Assembly: GCF_008011855.1 (NCBI RefSeq)
Contig: NZ_VOUX01000003.1
Coordinates: 556,851 to 620,850 of the forward strand
DNA from: Serratia bockelmannii
GTDB lineage: Bacteria > Pseudomonadota > Gammaproteobacteria > Enterobacterales > Enterobacteriaceae
Length of the DNA: 64,000 nt
Direction: 5' to 3'
This document shows, one piece after another, positions 17,438 to 29,226 of this stretch. A model generated the notes under the pieces. The model made no database searches. It was given only the letters and a program-made list of their open reading frames with translations, and was not told where the DNA came from. The stretch's first letter is position 1, and each line of letters starts with the position of its first letter. The position numbers and the translations under genes are program-made.

Positions 17438-17826
17438 TATTTGCCGCGGGTGAGTTTTTCCAGATCGGCTTCGATCTCGGCAATCTTGTGCGACACCACG
17501 CCCTCGAGATGGCGCAGGTCGTCGAGGATTTTACGCTTCAGATCCACTTCCACCTGATCGCGCTGGCACAGCTGATCCAGTTCGTCGATCACGTAACGCA
17601 GGTTCGGGTTGATCTCGTGAATTTCCTTGTAGCCCTGGCCGGCGTTGTCCGCCACCACGGTTTTACGCTGGCGCGGATACTTGAACTTCACGCTCTTGGC
17701 GAAGAACTCGCCCTTGTCCTTGCGGAAATAGATCTTGAGGATGTCGTTGTTGGCCTCTTGACGCAGGCTATAGCGATCGACGTCTTCCGGTTGATTGATG
17801 CCCAAACTCTTCAAGTTATCGTACAT
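17437..17826 (-). CDS. yaeH: DUF3461 family protein YaeH
   Basis: A 129-residue cytoplasmic protein of unknown function, nearly collinear with E. coli YaeH (128). It begins [20 protein letters not shown] and contains a conserved basic region ([14 protein letters not shown]) and a C-terminal heptad-like helix (residues about 80-127) that could form a coiled coil. It precedes dapD in E. coli too. This is the first gene of the block that maps near 4 min in E. coli, so the yqcA-yaeH gap is a synteny break relative to that genome. Confidence 0.9.
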   Translation of the reverse strand: MYDNLKSLGINQPEDVDRYSLRQEANNDILKIYFRKDKGEFFAKSVKFKYPRQRKTVVADNAGQGYKEIHEINPNLRYVIDELDQLCQRDQVEVDLKRKILDDLRHLEGVVSHKIAEIEADLEKLTRGK

Positions 17827-17920
17827 ACTGCGCCCTCTTTAGATGTGATCGTTATATTCCACGACTGCGATTATGGCGGAAAGCGAGATCTGCGACTGTG
17901 ACTGCCAGCGAAACGCAGAC

Positions 17921-17950
17921 AAAAAAATAGCGGGTGAATCACCCGCTATT
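17921..17950 (-). terminator. Intrinsic terminator after dapD
   Basis: On the minus strand AATAGCGGGTGA/TCACCCGCTATT forms a nearly loopless stem followed by seven Ts, five bases past the dapD stop. Confidence 0.9.
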
Positions 17951-17955
17951 TCAAT

Positions 17956-18780
17956 TTAGTCGATAGTACGCAATAACTCATTAATGCCGACTTTACCGCG
18001 CGTTTTGGCGTCGACTTTCTTGACGATCACCGCGCAGTACAGGCTGTAAGAACCGTCTTTCGACGGCAGGTTACCGGAAACCACCACCGAACCCGCCGGC
18101 ACGCGGCCGTAATGGATTTCGCCGGTCTCGCGGTCATAGATGCGGGTGCTCTGGCCGAGGTAGACGCCCATCGAAATCACCGAGCCTTCTTCCACGATCA
18201 CGCCTTCCACCACTTCGGAGCGCGCGCCGATGAAGCAGTTGTCTTCGATGATGGTCGGGTTGGCCTGCAGCGGCTCCAGCACGCCGCCGATGCCGACGCC
18301 GCCGGACAGGTGAACGTTCTTGCCGATCTGCGCGCAAGAACCGACGGTGGCCCAGGTGTCGACCATGGTGCCTTCGTCGACGTAGGCGCCGATGTTAACG
18401 TAAGACGGCATCAGCACGGTGTTGCGCGCGATGAACGCGCCCTGGCGCACGGTGGCCGGCGGCACGACGCGGAAACCTTCCTTCTGGAAGCGCGCTTCGT
18501 CGTAGTCGGCGAATTTCATCGGCACTTTGTCGTAGTAGCGGGTTTCCGCGCCGTCCATTACCTTATTGTCGTTGATGCGGAAAGAGAGCAGCACGGCTTT
18601 CTTCAGCCACTGATGGGTGACCCATTGACCGTCGATCTTCTCGGCAACGCGCAGGGCGCCGCTGTCCAACAGGCCGATCACTTGGTTTACCGCTTCGCGC
18701 GTTACGGTGTCTACGTTCACCGGGGTGATGTCCGCACGGCGTTCGAAGGCGCTTTCAATAACGTTCTGTAATTGCTGCAT
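17956..18780 (-). CDS. dapD: 2,3,4,5-tetrahydropyridine-2,6-dicarboxylate N-succinyltransferase DapD
   Basis: A 274-residue enzyme that transfers succinyl from succinyl-CoA to tetrahydrodipicolinate in the succinylase branch of diaminopimelate/lysine synthesis, needed for peptidoglycan as well as lysine. An N-terminal helical domain is followed by a left-handed beta-helix of hexapeptide repeats ([20 protein letters not shown], then [20 protein letters not shown]) with an inserted active-site loop. Length equals E. coli DapD. It lies 42 bases beyond glnD on the same strand. Confidence 0.97.
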   Translation of the reverse strand: MQQLQNVIESAFERRADITPVNVDTVTREAVNQVIGLLDSGALRVAEKIDGQWVTHQWLKKAVLLSFRINDNKVMDGAETRYYDKVPMKFADYDEARFQKEGFRVVPPATVRQGAFIARNTVLMPSYVNIGAYVDEGTMVDTWATVGSCAQIGKNVHLSGGVGIGGVLEPLQANPTIIEDNCFIGARSEVVEGVIVEEGSVISMGVYLGQSTRIYDRETGEIHYGRVPAGSVVVSGNLPSKDGSYSLYCAVIVKKVDAKTRGKVGINELLRTID

Positions 18781-18822
18781 GCTGTTCTCTTTCCTGATGT
18801 TGTCGGTAAAAAGTTACTTGTA

Positions 18823-21486
18823 TCACATTTTATCGTTCGGGGTGAGGGCCTCTGTCAACCGTTGCTCCAACTTTCTGCGCGTTTCTTGGTCGAGCGCGCG
18901 CCGCTCGCCGTCAGCCAGGATAAACAAATCCTCGACCCGCTCGCCGATGGTGGAAATGCGCGCGCCGTGCAGCGACAGCCCCAGGTCGGCGAACACTTCG
19001 CCCACCCGCGCCAGCAGGCCGGGTTGGTCGAGCGCCGTCAGCTCCAGGTAGCTGCGGCGATCGGTGTGGGTCGGCAGGAAGGTGACCTCGGTCGGCACGC
19101 TGAAGTGGCGCAGCTTGGAAGAGGGGCGGCGCACACGCGGCGGCTGATACTCTCGTTGGGTGATGGCCTGTAGCAGCGCCTGACGGATCGCCGCGTGGCG
19201 ATCCTGCGCCAGCGGGCTGCCGTCCGGTTCCAGCACGATAAAGGTGTCCATCGCCATACCGTCGCGGTTAGTGAAGATCTGTGCGTCGTGCACGCTCAGG
19301 TTGCGGCGATCCATCTCCCCGGCGACGGCGGCGAACAGATAAGGACGATCCGGGCTCCAGATGAAGATCTCGGTGCCGCCGCGCGTCGCCTGGCGGCTGA
19401 CCAGCACCAACGGCTGGGTGGAATCGTGGGCAAGCAGATGGCGGGCGTGCCAGGCCAGCTGATTCGGCGAGTGGCGCAGGAAATAGTCGGCGCGGCAGCG
19501 GCTCCAGATGCGGTGCAGCGCCTCTTCGTCGATGTTGTCCATGCGCAGCAGCGCCAGCGCCTGCAGCCGATGGTGGCGCACGCGTTCGCGCAGATCCGGG
19601 CTGTTTTGCATGCCGCGGCGCAGCTGTTTCTCGGTGGCGAAATACAGCTCGCGCAACAGGCTCTGCTTCCAGCTGTTCCACAGGGTTTCGTTGGTGGCGC
19701 AGATATCCGCCACCGTCAGGCATACCAGGTAGCGCAGGCGAGTTTCGCTCTGCACTTCGCTGCTGAACTGCTGGATCACCGTCGGATCCTGGATATCGCG
19801 GCGCTGCGCGGTGACCGACATCAGCAGGTGGCAGCGCACCAGCCAAGCCACCAGTTGGGTTTCTCGCGAGTTGAGACCGTGCAGCTCGGCGAACTCGACC
19901 ACGTCCTCCGCGCCGAGGATCGAGTGATCGCCGCCGCGCCCTTTGGCGATATCGTGGAACAAGGCCGCCAGCAGCAGCAGTTCCGGGTGCGGCAGGCGCG
20001 GATACAGCTCCACGCACAGCGGATGGCGCGGCCGGGTTTGCGCATCGGCGAAGCTCTCCAGCTTCTGCAGCACCCGGATAGTGTGCTCGTCGACGGTATA
20101 GGCGTGGAACAGATCGAACTGCATCTGCCCGACGATCTTGCCCCACTGCGGCATATAAGCCCACAGCACGCTGTGACGGTGCATCGGCACCAGCGCGCGC
20201 GACACCGCGCCGGGGTGGCGCAGGATGGCCATAAACAGATCGCGCGCTTCCGGGATGGTGCACAGCGGCTGTTTCAGGTGACGGCGCGCGTGGCGCAGCT
20301 GGCGCACGGTGGTGGAGTAAATGCCTTTGATCTCGCGGTTGCGCACCATCAGGTAGAACATGCGCATGATGGCTTGCGGCTCGCGGATGAACAGCGTTTC
20401 GTCACGCAGATCGATCAGATCGCCGCGCAGCTGGAAATCGTCGTTCAGCGGACGCGGTTTCTCGGTGGCGTCCAGCGCCAGGATGGCCTCGTCGAACAGC
20501 TGCAGCAGCATGTGGTTCAGCTCGCTGACGCGCCGCGTCATGCGGTAGAAGTCTTTCATCATGCGCTCGACCGGCTCGTTGCCTTCACCTTCATAGCGCA
20601 GCAGCTGCGCCACGTTGAGCTGACGATCGAACAGCAGACGGTTGTCGTAACGCGGCAGCACCAGATGCAGCGCAAAGCGGATGCGCCACAGGAAGCTCTG
20701 ACATTCGTTCAGTTCGTTGCGCTCGGCCTGGGTGAGGAAACCGAAACCGACCATTTCGTCCAGCGAGGTGGCACCGAAGTGGCGGCGCGCCACCCACAGC
20801 AGCGTGTGGATATCGCGCAGGCCGCCGGGGCTGCTTTTGATATCCGGCTCCAGGTTATAGCTGGTGCCGTGGTAGCGCTGGTGGCGTTCCTGCTGCTCGT
20901 TGATCTTGGCGTGGAAAAACTGCGGCGAAGGCCAAAAGCCGTCGCTGAAGATGTGCTTTTGCATCTGCAGGAACAGCGCGACGTCGCCGCAGATCATGCG
21001 CGATTCGATCAGGTTGGTGGCCACGGTCAGATCCGCCAGGCCTTCCAGCAGGCACTCTTCCAGGGTGCGCACGCTGTGGCCCACCTCCAGCTTGAGATCC
21101 CACAGCAGGGTGATGAATTCGCCGACTCGCTGCGATTGCTGTTCCGTCAGCCGGCGTTGGCTGAGCACCAATACGTCGATGTCCGACAGCGGATGCAGCT
21201 CGCCGCGGCCATAGCCGCCGACCGCCACCAGCGCGGTTTCCGGGATATCCTCGAAACCGTAGAAGGTCCACAGCCGGCGCAGCAGGCGATCGATGAAGTC
21301 GCTGCGCGCCGCCACCAGGCTTTCGGCGCTGGAGCCGGCGTCGAACGCCGCCGCCAGCCACAGCTGGAACTGTTCCAGCCGCTGTTTCAGTTCCGGACAG
21401 GTGAGCTCGTCGTCGCCGTAAGCGCTGGGAGAGACGGGCGGCATCGGCACGGCCGGGGCCGCCTGTTGAAGAAGATTGTCAGACAT
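18823..21486 (-). CDS. glnD: Bifunctional PII uridylyltransferase / uridylyl-removing enzyme GlnD
   Basis: An 887-residue nitrogen sensor that uridylylates PII proteins (GlnB/GlnK) when glutamine is low and removes UMP when it is high. In order: nucleotidyltransferase domain ([19 protein letters not shown], about residues 95-115), linker, HD hydrolase domain ([14 protein letters not shown]) and two C-terminal ACT domains that bind glutamine. All key motifs are intact. The start at 21486 gives [11 protein letters not shown], close to the E. coli length of 890; the frame is open 37 codons further but that part crosses the map terminator hairpin. Confidence 0.96.
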   Translation of the reverse strand: MSDNLLQQAAPAVPMPPVSPSAYGDDELTCPELKQRLEQFQLWLAAAFDAGSSAESLVAARSDFIDRLLRRLWTFYGFEDIPETALVAVGGYGRGELHPLSDIDVLVLSQRRLTEQQSQRVGEFITLLWDLKLEVGHSVRTLEECLLEGLADLTVATNLIESRMICGDVALFLQMQKHIFSDGFWPSPQFFHAKINEQQERHQRYHGTSYNLEPDIKSSPGGLRDIHTLLWVARRHFGATSLDEMVGFGFLTQAERNELNECQSFLWRIRFALHLVLPRYDNRLLFDRQLNVAQLLRYEGEGNEPVERMMKDFYRMTRRVSELNHMLLQLFDEAILALDATEKPRPLNDDFQLRGDLIDLRDETLFIREPQAIMRMFYLMVRNREIKGIYSTTVRQLRHARRHLKQPLCTIPEARDLFMAILRHPGAVSRALVPMHRHSVLWAYMPQWGKIVGQMQFDLFHAYTVDEHTIRVLQKLESFADAQTRPRHPLCVELYPRLPHPELLLLAALFHDIAKGRGGDHSILGAEDVVEFAELHGLNSRETQLVAWLVRCHLLMSVTAQRRDIQDPTVIQQFSSEVQSETRLRYLVCLTVADICATNETLWNSWKQSLLRELYFATEKQLRRGMQNSPDLRERVRHHRLQALALLRMDNIDEEALHRIWSRCRADYFLRHSPNQLAWHARHLLAHDSTQPLVLVSRQATRGGTEIFIWSPDRPYLFAAVAGEMDRRNLSVHDAQIFTNRDGMAMDTFIVLEPDGSPLAQDRHAAIRQALLQAITQREYQPPRVRRPSSKLRHFSVPTEVTFLPTHTDRRSYLELTALDQPGLLARVGEVFADLGLSLHGARISTIGERVEDLFILADGERRALDQETRRKLEQRLTEALTPNDKM

Positions 21487-21500
21487 AGTGCGCAGCCCAT

Positions 21501-21525
21501 AAAAAAGGCCGGCATAAGCCGGCCT
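21501..21525 (-). terminator. Intrinsic terminator after map
   Basis: Minus-strand AGGCCGGC/GCCGGCCT stem followed by TTTTTT, between the map stop and the glnD start. Confidence 0.88.
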
Positions 21526-21559
21526 GGTGATATTCTGCACGCGGCGTTCGCCGCGGTGC

Positions 21560-22354
21560 TTACATCTCGTGCGTAATGATGTTGGGGATGGTGTCATCCT
21601 TGCGCAACGTCATTATCTCGCAGCCGTTATCAGTGACCACAATAGTATGCTCATACTGCGCCGACAAGCTGCGATCTTTGGTTTTTACCGTCCAGCCGTC
21701 TTTCATGGTGCGGATGCGGTAGTCGCCGGCGTTGACCATCGGTTCGATGGTGAACGCCATGCCTGCCTGCAGCACCACGCCGCCGTCGTCCGCGTCATAG
21801 TGCAGCACCTGCGGTTCTTCGTGGAACACTTCGCCGATGCCGTGGCCGCAGTACTCGCGCACCACGGAGAACTTCTCGGCTTCGACGAATTGCTGAATAG
21901 CCTTGCCCAGGGTGCGCAGACGGATGCCCGGTTTGACCATCTTCAGCGCCAGATACAGGCTTTCCTGAGTGACGCGGCACAGGCGCTCGCCCAGAATGGT
22001 CGGTTTGCCGACGATGAACATCTTAGAGGTGTCGCCATGGAAACCGTCTTTAATCACGGTCACGTCGATATTGACGATGTCGCCGTCTTTCAGCGTTTTG
22101 TCGTCGCTCGGGATGCCGTGGCACACCACTTCGTTCACCGATATACACACGGATTTCGGGAAGCCGTGATAGCCGAGGCAGGCGGAAATGGCCTGCTGCT
22201 CGTTGGTGATGTACTCGTGACAGATACGGTCCAGCTCGCCGGTGGTCACGCCAGGTTTGACGTGCGGCTCGATGATCTCCAGCACTTCGGCGGCCAGGCG
22301 GCCGGCCACGCGCATTTTTTGGATGTCATCAGGTGTTTTAATTGAGATTGCCAT
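21560..22354 (-). CDS. map: Methionine aminopeptidase type I
   Basis: A 264-residue essential metalloenzyme that removes the initiator methionine from nascent proteins. The pita-bread fold is complete: [45 protein letters not shown] (metal-binding aspartates), [17 protein letters not shown] (metal histidine) and AFTIEPMV (metal glutamate). Length equals E. coli Map. Divergent from rpsB across 345 bases. Confidence 0.97.
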   Translation of the reverse strand: MAISIKTPDDIQKMRVAGRLAAEVLEIIEPHVKPGVTTGELDRICHEYITNEQQAISACLGYHGFPKSVCISVNEVVCHGIPSDDKTLKDGDIVNIDVTVIKDGFHGDTSKMFIVGKPTILGERLCRVTQESLYLALKMVKPGIRLRTLGKAIQQFVEAEKFSVVREYCGHGIGEVFHEEPQVLHYDADDGGVVLQAGMAFTIEPMVNAGDYRIRTMKDGWTVKTKDRSLSAQYEHTIVVTDNGCEIMTLRKDDTIPNIITHEM

Positions 22355-22470
22355 GAAATTTGTCCGCAGGTGTCGTTATCGTCGACAATAAGAAGCAGTG
22401 ACTTATGGTATCAGCCCGGCCGGAGGCTGCCAAATTTCATTTCCCGACGCCCGGCGAAAAGCAACAAAAG

Positions 22471-22500
22471 TTGGTGTCGGCAGCGGGTTTATGGTATAAA
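22471..22500 (+). promoter_or_regulatory. Candidate rpsB promoter
   Basis: TTGGTG, an 18-base spacer and TATAAA, followed by a GC-rich GCGCGCC stretch where transcription would begin, a discriminator typical of stringently controlled ribosomal promoters. It lies about 190 bases before rpsB, matching the long E. coli rpsB leader. Confidence 0.65.
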
Positions 22501-22589
22501 GCGCGCCGGCGATCCGCGACTTGGTTCTTGTGACCTGGCAGGAATTGGCCGAAAATACTTTAACTGCACTCATTTTGTGTAAATAACAC

Positions 22590-23425
<836 letters not shown>

Positions 23426-23480
23426 TAAGGCAAGCTCGTCACTGAGCCCTTATTAACCAGGTATTGACATATGTTGGTTA

Positions 23481-23504
23481 GGGGGGCCTGTAAAGGCCCC
23501 CTTT
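23481..23504 (+). terminator. rpsB-tsf intercistronic attenuator
   Basis: GGGGGCCT/AGGCCCCC stem with four-base loop and a short TTTGCTT tail, 56 bases after the rpsB stop. A partial terminator at this place is known in E. coli and lets some transcripts continue into tsf. Confidence 0.82.
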
Positions 23505-23554
23505 GCTTATCTGAATGAGAACTGTCTCCACGCGAGATAACCGAGGAAAAATAA

Positions 23555-24406
23555 ATGGCTGATATTACCGCTGCCCTGGTAAAAGAACTGCGCGAGCGTA
23601 CCGGCGCTGGCATGATGGATTGCAAGAAGGCGCTGGTTGAATCCAACGGCGACATCGAACTGGCAATCGAAAACATGCGTAAGTCCGGTGCGATCAAAGC
23701 CGCTAAAAAAGCAGGCAACGTAGCTGCTGACGGCGTGATCAAAACCAAGATCGAAGGCAACTACGGCATCATTCTGGAAGTTAACTGCCAGACTGACTTC
23801 GTCGCGAAAGACGCCGGTTTCCAGGCGTTCGCCGACAAAGTGCTGGATGCCGCTATGGCCGGCAAAATCACTGACGTTGACGTGCTGAAAGCACAGTTCG
23901 AAGAAGAGCGCGTAGCGCTGGTGGCAAAAATCGGTGAAAACATCAACATTCGCCGCGTTGCTTCCCTGGAAGGCGACGTGCTGGGCAGCTACCTGCACGG
24001 CGCGCGTATCGGCGTTCTGGTTGCGGCTAAAGGCGCTGACGACGAGCTGGTCAAGCAAATCGCAATGCACATTGCGGCGAGCAAGCCAGAGTTCGTGAAG
24101 CCAGAAGACGTGTCTGCTGAAGTGGTAGAAAAAGAGTACCAGGTTCAGCTGGACATCGCCATGCAGTCAGGCAAGCCGAAAGAAATCGCAGAGAAAATGG
24201 TTGAAGGCCGCATGAAGAAATTCACCGGTGAAGTTTCTCTGACCGGTCAGCCTTTCGTTATGGATCCGAGCAAATCTGTTGCTCAGGTGCTGAAAGAGCA
24301 CAACGCTGACGTGACCAACTTCATTCGCTTCGAAGTGGGCGAAGGCATCGAGAAAGTCGAAACCGACTTCGCTGCTGAAGTTGCCGCGATGAGCAAACAG
24401 TCTTAA
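23555..24406 (+). CDS. tsf: Elongation factor Ts
   Basis: A 283-residue nucleotide exchange factor that releases GDP from EF-Tu. The N-terminal UBA-like domain ([20 protein letters not shown]) and the [10 protein letters not shown] core segment that contacts EF-Tu are intact, as are the two core subdomains and the C-terminal coiled hairpin. Same length as E. coli. Highly biased codons like rpsB, with which it is co-transcribed through the attenuator. Confidence 0.99.
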   Translation: MADITAALVKELRERTGAGMMDCKKALVESNGDIELAIENMRKSGAIKAAKKAGNVAADGVIKTKIEGNYGIILEVNCQTDFVAKDAGFQAFADKVLDAAMAGKITDVDVLKAQFEEERVALVAKIGENINIRRVASLEGDVLGSYLHGARIGVLVAAKGADDELVKQIAMHIAASKPEFVKPEDVSAEVVEKEYQVQLDIAMQSGKPKEIAEKMVEGRMKKFTGEVSLTGQPFVMDPSKSVAQVLKEHNADVTNFIRFEVGEGIEKVETDFAAEVAAMSKQS

Positions 24407-24415
24407 TGACTGTCG

Positions 24416-24441
24416 ATGGAACCGCCGTCTGGCGGTTCCAT
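24416..24441 (+). terminator. Hairpin after tsf
   Basis: ATGGAACCGCC/GGCGGTTCCAT, 11 perfect pairs around GTCT, ten bases past the tsf stop. No T run follows, so it may be an mRNA-stabilising stem or a weak terminator. Confidence 0.5.
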
Positions 24442-24554
24442 ACTATCCAGCCAGAATTACACCGGTGGCAGGCCCTGCAGCGTGATACTCACCTCAGGCG
24501 CGTTTCATCGGCTGAAATCCCCAATACTAATACTGCTTCTTAGGACAGAACACC

Positions 24555-25280
24555 ATGGCAACCAATGCAAAACCCGTATATCAGCGTATTCTGCTTAAAC
24601 TGAGTGGCGAAGCCCTGCAAGGTGCAGAAGGTTTTGGTATCGACGCCAGCGTTTTGGATCGCATGGCTCAGGAAGTGAAAGAGCTGGTCGAACTGGGAAT
24701 TCAGGTCGGTGTAGTTATTGGCGGCGGGAACTTGTTCCGCGGCGCGGGCCTGGCGCAAGCCGGCATGAACCGCGTAGTGGGCGACCACATGGGAATGCTG
24801 GCTACCGTGATGAACGGCCTGGCTATGCGTGATGCACTGCACCGTGCCTATGTGAACGCCCGCCTGATGTCGGCGATCCCGCTGAACGGCGTGTGTGATA
24901 ATTACAGCTGGGCAGAGGCGATCAGCCTGCTGCGCAACAACCGCGTGGTGATCTTCTCCGCCGGTACCGGCAACCCGTTCTTCACCACCGATTCCGCCGC
25001 TTGCCTGCGCGGTATCGAGATCGAAGCGGACGTGGTGCTGAAAGCCACCAAAGTGGATGGCGTATACTCCGCCGATCCGGTGAAAAACCCGGATGCGACG
25101 CTGTATGAACAATTAACCTATCAGGACGTGCTGGAGCGCGAGCTGAAAGTGATGGATCTGGCGGCGTTTACGCTGGCCCGCGATCACGGTCTGCCGATCC
25201 GCGTGTTCAACATGAACAAGCCTGGCGCACTGCGCCGCGTGGTGATGGGTGAGAACGAAGGTACGCTGATCAGCAAGTAA
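24555..25280 (+). CDS. pyrH: UMP kinase
   Basis: A 241-residue hexameric kinase of the amino-acid-kinase superfamily that phosphorylates UMP to UDP; in bacteria it is activated by GTP and inhibited by UTP. Visible are [11 protein letters not shown], the [13 protein letters not shown] phosphate loop, [17 protein letters not shown] and [15 protein letters not shown]. coli PyrH also takes part in pyrimidine repression of carAB. Length identical to E. coli. Conserved order tsf-pyrH-frr. Confidence 0.98.
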   Translation: MATNAKPVYQRILLKLSGEALQGAEGFGIDASVLDRMAQEVKELVELGIQVGVVIGGGNLFRGAGLAQAGMNRVVGDHMGMLATVMNGLAMRDALHRAYVNARLMSAIPLNGVCDNYSWAEAISLLRNNRVVIFSAGTGNPFFTTDSAACLRGIEIEADVVLKATKVDGVYSADPVKNPDATLYEQLTYQDVLERELKVMDLAAFTLARDHGLPIRVFNMNKPGALRRVVMGENEGTLISK

Positions 25281-25399
25281 GGCTGTTCGCACCCCTTTTT
25301 CGGAGCGCGTGACGCCAGGCGCCGCGCGCTCTTCGAGTACGATTACGGGCTATACTTGAGTATCGCCTGCCAAGTAACCAGCTTCCAAGGGTTTGCAAC

Positions 25400-25957
25400 G
25401 TGACTAATGAAATCAGAAAAGATGCTGATTCACGCATGGAAAAAAGCGTAGAAGCATTCAAAAACCAAATCAGCAAGATCCGCACCGGCCGCGCTTCTCC
25501 AAGCATTCTGGACGGCATCATGGTGGAATACTACGGCGCCGCTACGCCGCTGCGTCAGCTGGCCAACGTAACCGTAGAAGACTCCCGCACGCTGAAAATC
25601 AACGTGTTCGACCGCAGCCTGAGCCAGGCCGTTGAGAAAGCGATCATGAGCTCCGATCTGGGCCTCAACCCGTCTTCCGCCGGTTCTGACATTCGCGTTC
25701 CGCTGCCTCCGCTGACCGAAGAGCGTCGTAAGGATCTGATCAAGATCGTGCGCGGCGAAGCCGAGCAGGGCCGCGTAGCGGTGCGTAACGTGCGTCGTGA
25801 CGCCAACGACAAGGTCAAGGCGCTGCTGAAAGACAAAGAGATCAGCGAAGACGAAGAACGTCGCTCACAAGACGAGATTCAGAAAATGACCGACGCTTAC
25901 ATCAAGCTGGTCGACGCCGCGCTGGCGGAGAAAGAAAAAGAGCTGATGGATTTCTAA
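25400..25957 (+). CDS. frr: Ribosome recycling factor
   Basis: A 185-residue tRNA-shaped protein of three-helix bundle plus small domain that, with EF-G, splits post-termination ribosomes. Conserved blocks [32 protein letters not shown] and [15 protein letters not shown] are present. It starts at GTG (25400), which gives the family length; E. coli uses ATG. An intrinsic terminator follows 18 bases after the stop. Confidence 0.97.
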   Translation: MTNEIRKDADSRMEKSVEAFKNQISKIRTGRASPSILDGIMVEYYGAATPLRQLANVTVEDSRTLKINVFDRSLSQAVEKAIMSSDLGLNPSSAGSDIRVPLPPLTEERRKDLIKIVRGEAEQGRVAVRNVRRDANDKVKALLKDKEISEDEERRSQDEIQKMTDAYIKLVDAALAEKEKELMDF

Positions 25958-25975
25958 TCAGCATCGCGCAGAAAG

Positions 25976-26006
25976 AAAGCGTCGCCTGGGCGGCGCTTTG
26001 TTTTTT
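25976..26006 (+). terminator. Intrinsic terminator after frr
   Basis: AAAGCGTCGCC/GGCGGCGCTTT hairpin (one G-T pair) followed by GTTTTTT. Confidence 0.85.
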
Positions 26007-26114
26007 GTGGCGCAGATCCCGTTTCATCGTACTGAAAGATCATGGACAAGCGGTGTCCAAGGTTCCACACTGGAACACCTCCGATCTCATCAGACAGTTA
26101 TTCAGAGTGAACTC

Positions 26115-27311
26115 ATGAAGCAACTGACCATTCTTGGCTCGACCGGCTCGGTAGGGACCAGTACCCTGGCCGTGGTCAGGGCGAATCCCGACCGTTTTGC
26201 GATCAAAGCGCTGGTGGCCGGCCGTAACGTCGCGGTCATGGCGCAGCAATGCATGGAATTCCGGCCCGCCTTCGCCGCGATGGCGGATGAAAACGCTGCG
26301 CGCGAGCTGCGCGCTGTCCTGGCGGAAAACGGTGTCGTTACCGAAGTCTTGGCCGGAGAACAAGCGGCCTGCGAGCTGGCAGCGTTGGATGACGTCGATC
26401 AAGTGACGGCGGCCATCGTCGGCGCTGCGGGGCTGTTGCCGACGCTGGCGGCGATCCGCGCCGGCAAACAGGTACTGCTGGCCAACAAAGAATCGCTGGT
26501 CACCTGCGGCCGTCTGTTTATGGACGCGGTGCGGCAAAGCCAGGCGCAACTGCTGCCGCTCGACAGCGAGCACAACGCAATTTTTCAGAGTTTGCCTGAG
26601 AACATTCAGCGTCAGTTGGGATACTCTTCACTGGACAGTCATGGTGTTTCGCGCATCGTGCTTACCGGTTCCGGCGGCCCGTTCCGCACCACGCCGTTGG
26701 AACAGTTCGCCGCGATGACGCCGGATCAAGCCTGCGCCCACCCGAACTGGTCGATGGGCCGCAAGATCTCGGTGGATTCCGCCACCATGATGAACAAAGG
26801 TCTGGAATACATTGAGGCCCGCTGGCTGTTTAACGCCTCGGCCGAGCAAATGGAAGTGATCCTGCACCCGCAGTCGGTGATTCACTCGATGGTGCGCTAT
26901 GCCGACGGCAGCGTGCTGGCGCAGTTGGGGACGCCGGATATGCGCACGCCGATCGCCCACGCGATGGCGTATCCGCAGCGCGTGAACTCCGGCGTGGAAG
27001 CGCTGGACTTCTGCCGCATCGGTTCGCTGACCTTCGCCGAACCGGAACGCGAACGTTATCCTTGCCTGTACTTGGCGATCGAGGCGTTCGAGGCCGGTCA
27101 GGCGGCGACCACCGCGCTGAACGCGGCCAACGAAATCGCCGTGGCGGCATTTTTGCAGCAGCAGATCCGCTTTACCGACATTGCCGCGGTCAACCGCCAG
27201 GTGGTGGAACGTCTCGCGCTGCAGGAACCGACCTGCATCGACGCGGTCTTAGACATTGACCGTCAGGCGCGCGCCGCTGCCGAGGAGCGCGTTCGCGCGT
27301 TGTGCGGCTGA
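26115..27311 (+). CDS. dxr: 1-deoxy-D-xylulose 5-phosphate reductoisomerase (Dxr/IspC)
   Basis: A 398-residue NADPH-dependent enzyme that forms 2-C-methyl-D-erythritol 4-phosphate, the second step of the MEP isoprenoid pathway and the target of fosmidomycin. The N-terminal dinucleotide loop [37 protein letters not shown] (metal ligands) and [21 protein letters not shown] are intact. I placed the start at the ATG 26115, giving the E. coli length and [12 protein letters not shown]; the frame is open 39 codons upstream across the frr terminator. Confidence 0.97.
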   Translation: MKQLTILGSTGSVGTSTLAVVRANPDRFAIKALVAGRNVAVMAQQCMEFRPAFAAMADENAARELRAVLAENGVVTEVLAGEQAACELAALDDVDQVTAAIVGAAGLLPTLAAIRAGKQVLLANKESLVTCGRLFMDAVRQSQAQLLPLDSEHNAIFQSLPENIQRQLGYSSLDSHGVSRIVLTGSGGPFRTTPLEQFAAMTPDQACAHPNWSMGRKISVDSATMMNKGLEYIEARWLFNASAEQMEVILHPQSVIHSMVRYADGSVLAQLGTPDMRTPIAHAMAYPQRVNSGVEALDFCRIGSLTFAEPERERYPCLYLAIEAFEAGQAATTALNAANEIAVAAFLQQQIRFTDIAAVNRQVVERLALQEPTCIDAVLDIDRQARAAAEERVRALCG

Positions 27312-27365
27312 TCACGGCGATTATCCGATTTTGCTCGTAATTCGCGCGTGCCGCAGCGGGGCCGT

Positions 27366-27394
27366 TTGTTCATGCCCCGCTGAGGTGGTATAGT
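27366..27394 (+). promoter_or_regulatory. Strong sigma-70-like promoter upstream of uppS
   Basis: TTGTTC, a 17-base spacer and TATAGT, 195 bases before the uppS start and just after dxr. It is a good consensus match and probably gives the uppS-cdsA-rseP-bamA run its own promoter. Confidence 0.6.
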
Positions 27395-27437
27395 CTGCGC
27401 CACCTGTCAGCGGTTATACCGTTGAATTATGGCCCGA

Positions 27438-27524
27438 TTGGCGCTCTGTGCGCCAATGGCGGCCCGGCTGTGCCGGGTATCGCGAGGGCAGGCTGAAAGC
27501 CGTGTCGGGCACACGGCTTTTTTT
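27438..27524 (+). promoter_or_regulatory. Three tandem hairpins, the last terminator-like, in the uppS leader
   Basis: Between the promoter at 27366 and uppS are TTGGCGC/GCGCCAA (27438-27456), CCCGGC/GCCGGG (27463-27477) and AAAGCCGTGT/ACACGGCTTT followed by more Ts (27496-27524). The third has the form of an intrinsic terminator. It either ends dxr transcripts or attenuates transcripts from the local promoter; the sequence does not decide which. Confidence 0.6.
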
Positions 27525-27588
27525 GCGCGTAAGGGCCTGATGTTCCGGAAAGGCAGTTATATTTCTACTGAGGAAATAAGTACGAGTT

Positions 27589-28347
27589 ATGTCGTCCGCA
27601 AACCAACAAGAGGCTAATCCATCTTCCCAGGGGCCGCGCCATGTCGCCATTATCATGGACGGTAACGGACGCTGGGCCAAACGTCAGGGCAAGTTACGTG
27701 TCTTCGGTCATAAAGCAGGGGTGAAATCGGTTCGCCGCGCGGTCAGTTTTGCCGCCAGCCACCATTTAGATGCACTCACGCTTTATGCCTTCAGCAGCGA
27801 AAACTGGAACCGTCCGGTGCAGGAAGTCTCCGCCCTGATGGAGCTTTTTGTCCGCGCTCTGGATAGTGAAGTAAAAAGCCTGCATAAACATAACGTCAGG
27901 CTGCGGGTGATCGGCGATATCAGCCGATTCAGCGCGCGTTTGCAGGAGCGGATCCGCCGCTCTGAAGCACTGACGGAAAATAACGATGGCCTGACGCTCA
28001 ATATCGCTGCCAACTACGGTGGCCGTTGGGATATCATTCAGGGAGTAAGGGAACTGGCCGAACAGGTACGGGTAGGGGAGTTGCACCCGGATCAGATCAG
28101 CGAGGAATTATTGAGCGAGCGGGTTTGCATGAGCGACCTGGCGCCGGTGGATCTGGTTATCCGCACCGGTGGCGAGCATCGCATCAGTAACTTCCTGCTG
28201 TGGCAAATCGCCTATGCTGAACTTTACTTTACTGATGTGCTCTGGCCTGATTTCGATGAACTTGTCTTTGAAGGTGCGCTGAATGCATTTGCACAACGTG
28301 AGCGCCGCTTCGGGGGAACAACACCTATCGGCGCCGATGCGTCCTAG
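27589..28347 (+). CDS. uppS: Undecaprenyl diphosphate synthase (cis-prenyltransferase)
   Basis: A 252-residue essential enzyme that adds eight isopentenyl units to farnesyl diphosphate to make the C55 lipid carrier for peptidoglycan, O-antigen and other glycans. The signature [18 protein letters not shown] holds the catalytic aspartate, followed by [27 protein letters not shown] and [19 protein letters not shown]. Length matches E. coli UppS/IspU (253). cdsA begins nine bases after the stop. Confidence 0.97.
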   Translation: MSSANQQEANPSSQGPRHVAIIMDGNGRWAKRQGKLRVFGHKAGVKSVRRAVSFAASHHLDALTLYAFSSENWNRPVQEVSALMELFVRALDSEVKSLHKHNVRLRVIGDISRFSARLQERIRRSEALTENNDGLTLNIAANYGGRWDIIQGVRELAEQVRVGELHPDQISEELLSERVCMSDLAPVDLVIRTGGEHRISNFLLWQIAYAELYFTDVLWPDFDELVFEGALNAFAQRERRFGGTTPIGADAS

Positions 28348-28356
28348 GGAGAACTT

Positions 28357-29199
28357 TTGCTGAAGTATCGCCTCATAACTGCTCTGATTTTAATCCCGAT
28401 CGTTATCGCGGCGCTGTTCCTGTTGCCGCCGCTGGCCTTTGCTCTGGTAACGCTCGTCGTGTGCATGTTAGCAGCCTGGGAGTGGGGCCAATTGGCCGGT
28501 TTTACCTCCCGTTCGCAGCGCATCTGGTTGGCGATACTGTGCGGTTTTCTGCTGGCGTTGATGATGCTCAGCGTCCCCGCTTACCATCAATCCGTGCCGC
28601 AGATAAGCGGCTCGCTGTGGCTGTCGCTGGCCTGGTGGCTGGCGGCGTTGCTGCTGGTGTTGTTCTATCCCGGCTCGGCCTCTATCTGGCGCAATTCGCG
28701 CCCGCTGCGCCTGCTGTTCGGCTTGCTGACCATCGTGCCGTTCTTTTGGGGCATGCTGGCGCTGCGCCAGTTCGGCTACGAGCAAAATCCGTTTACCGGC
28801 GCCTGGTGGCTGCTGTACGTGATGCTGCTGGTGTGGGGCGCGGATTCCGGCGCCTACATGTTCGGCAAGCTGTTCGGCAAGCATAAACTGGCGCCGAAGG
28901 TCTCGCCGGGTAAAACCTGGGAAGGGTTGATCGGCGGGCTGCTGACGTCGGCGGTCATTTCCTGGCTGTTCGGCCGCTACGCGCCACTGAACGTGGTGCC
29001 GACCACGCTGTTGGCCTGTTCGGTGCTCGCCGCGCTGGCTTCGGTGCTGGGCGATTTGACCGAAAGCATGTTCAAACGCGAAGCGGGCATCAAGGACAGC
29101 GGGCATTTGATTCCCGGTCATGGCGGCATACTGGATCGTATCGACAGCCTGACCGCGGCGGTGCCGGTGTTTGCCTGCCTGATGCTGTTGGTGTTTTAA
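28357..29199 (+). CDS. cdsA: Phosphatidate cytidylyltransferase CdsA
   Basis: A 280-residue polytopic inner-membrane enzyme that makes CDP-diacylglycerol, the precursor of all major phospholipids, from phosphatidic acid and CTP. About eight hydrophobic helices precede the family signature SMFKREAGIKDSGHLIPGHG and GILDRIDS near the C terminus. It starts at TTG (28357) behind AGGGAG, giving MLKYRLITALILIP as in E. coli. A TTG start may limit translation of this membrane enzyme. Confidence 0.96.
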   Translation: MLKYRLITALILIPIVIAALFLLPPLAFALVTLVVCMLAAWEWGQLAGFTSRSQRIWLAILCGFLLALMMLSVPAYHQSVPQISGSLWLSLAWWLAALLLVLFYPGSASIWRNSRPLRLLFGLLTIVPFFWGMLALRQFGYEQNPFTGAWWLLYVMLLVWGADSGAYMFGKLFGKHKLAPKVSPGKTWEGLIGGLLTSAVISWLFGRYAPLNVVPTTLLACSVLAALASVLGDLTESMFKREAGIKDSGHLIPGHGGILDRIDSLTAAVPVFACLMLLVF

Positions 29200-29226
29200 T
29201 CCGTCGATGACGGAAAGTGAGGGATG

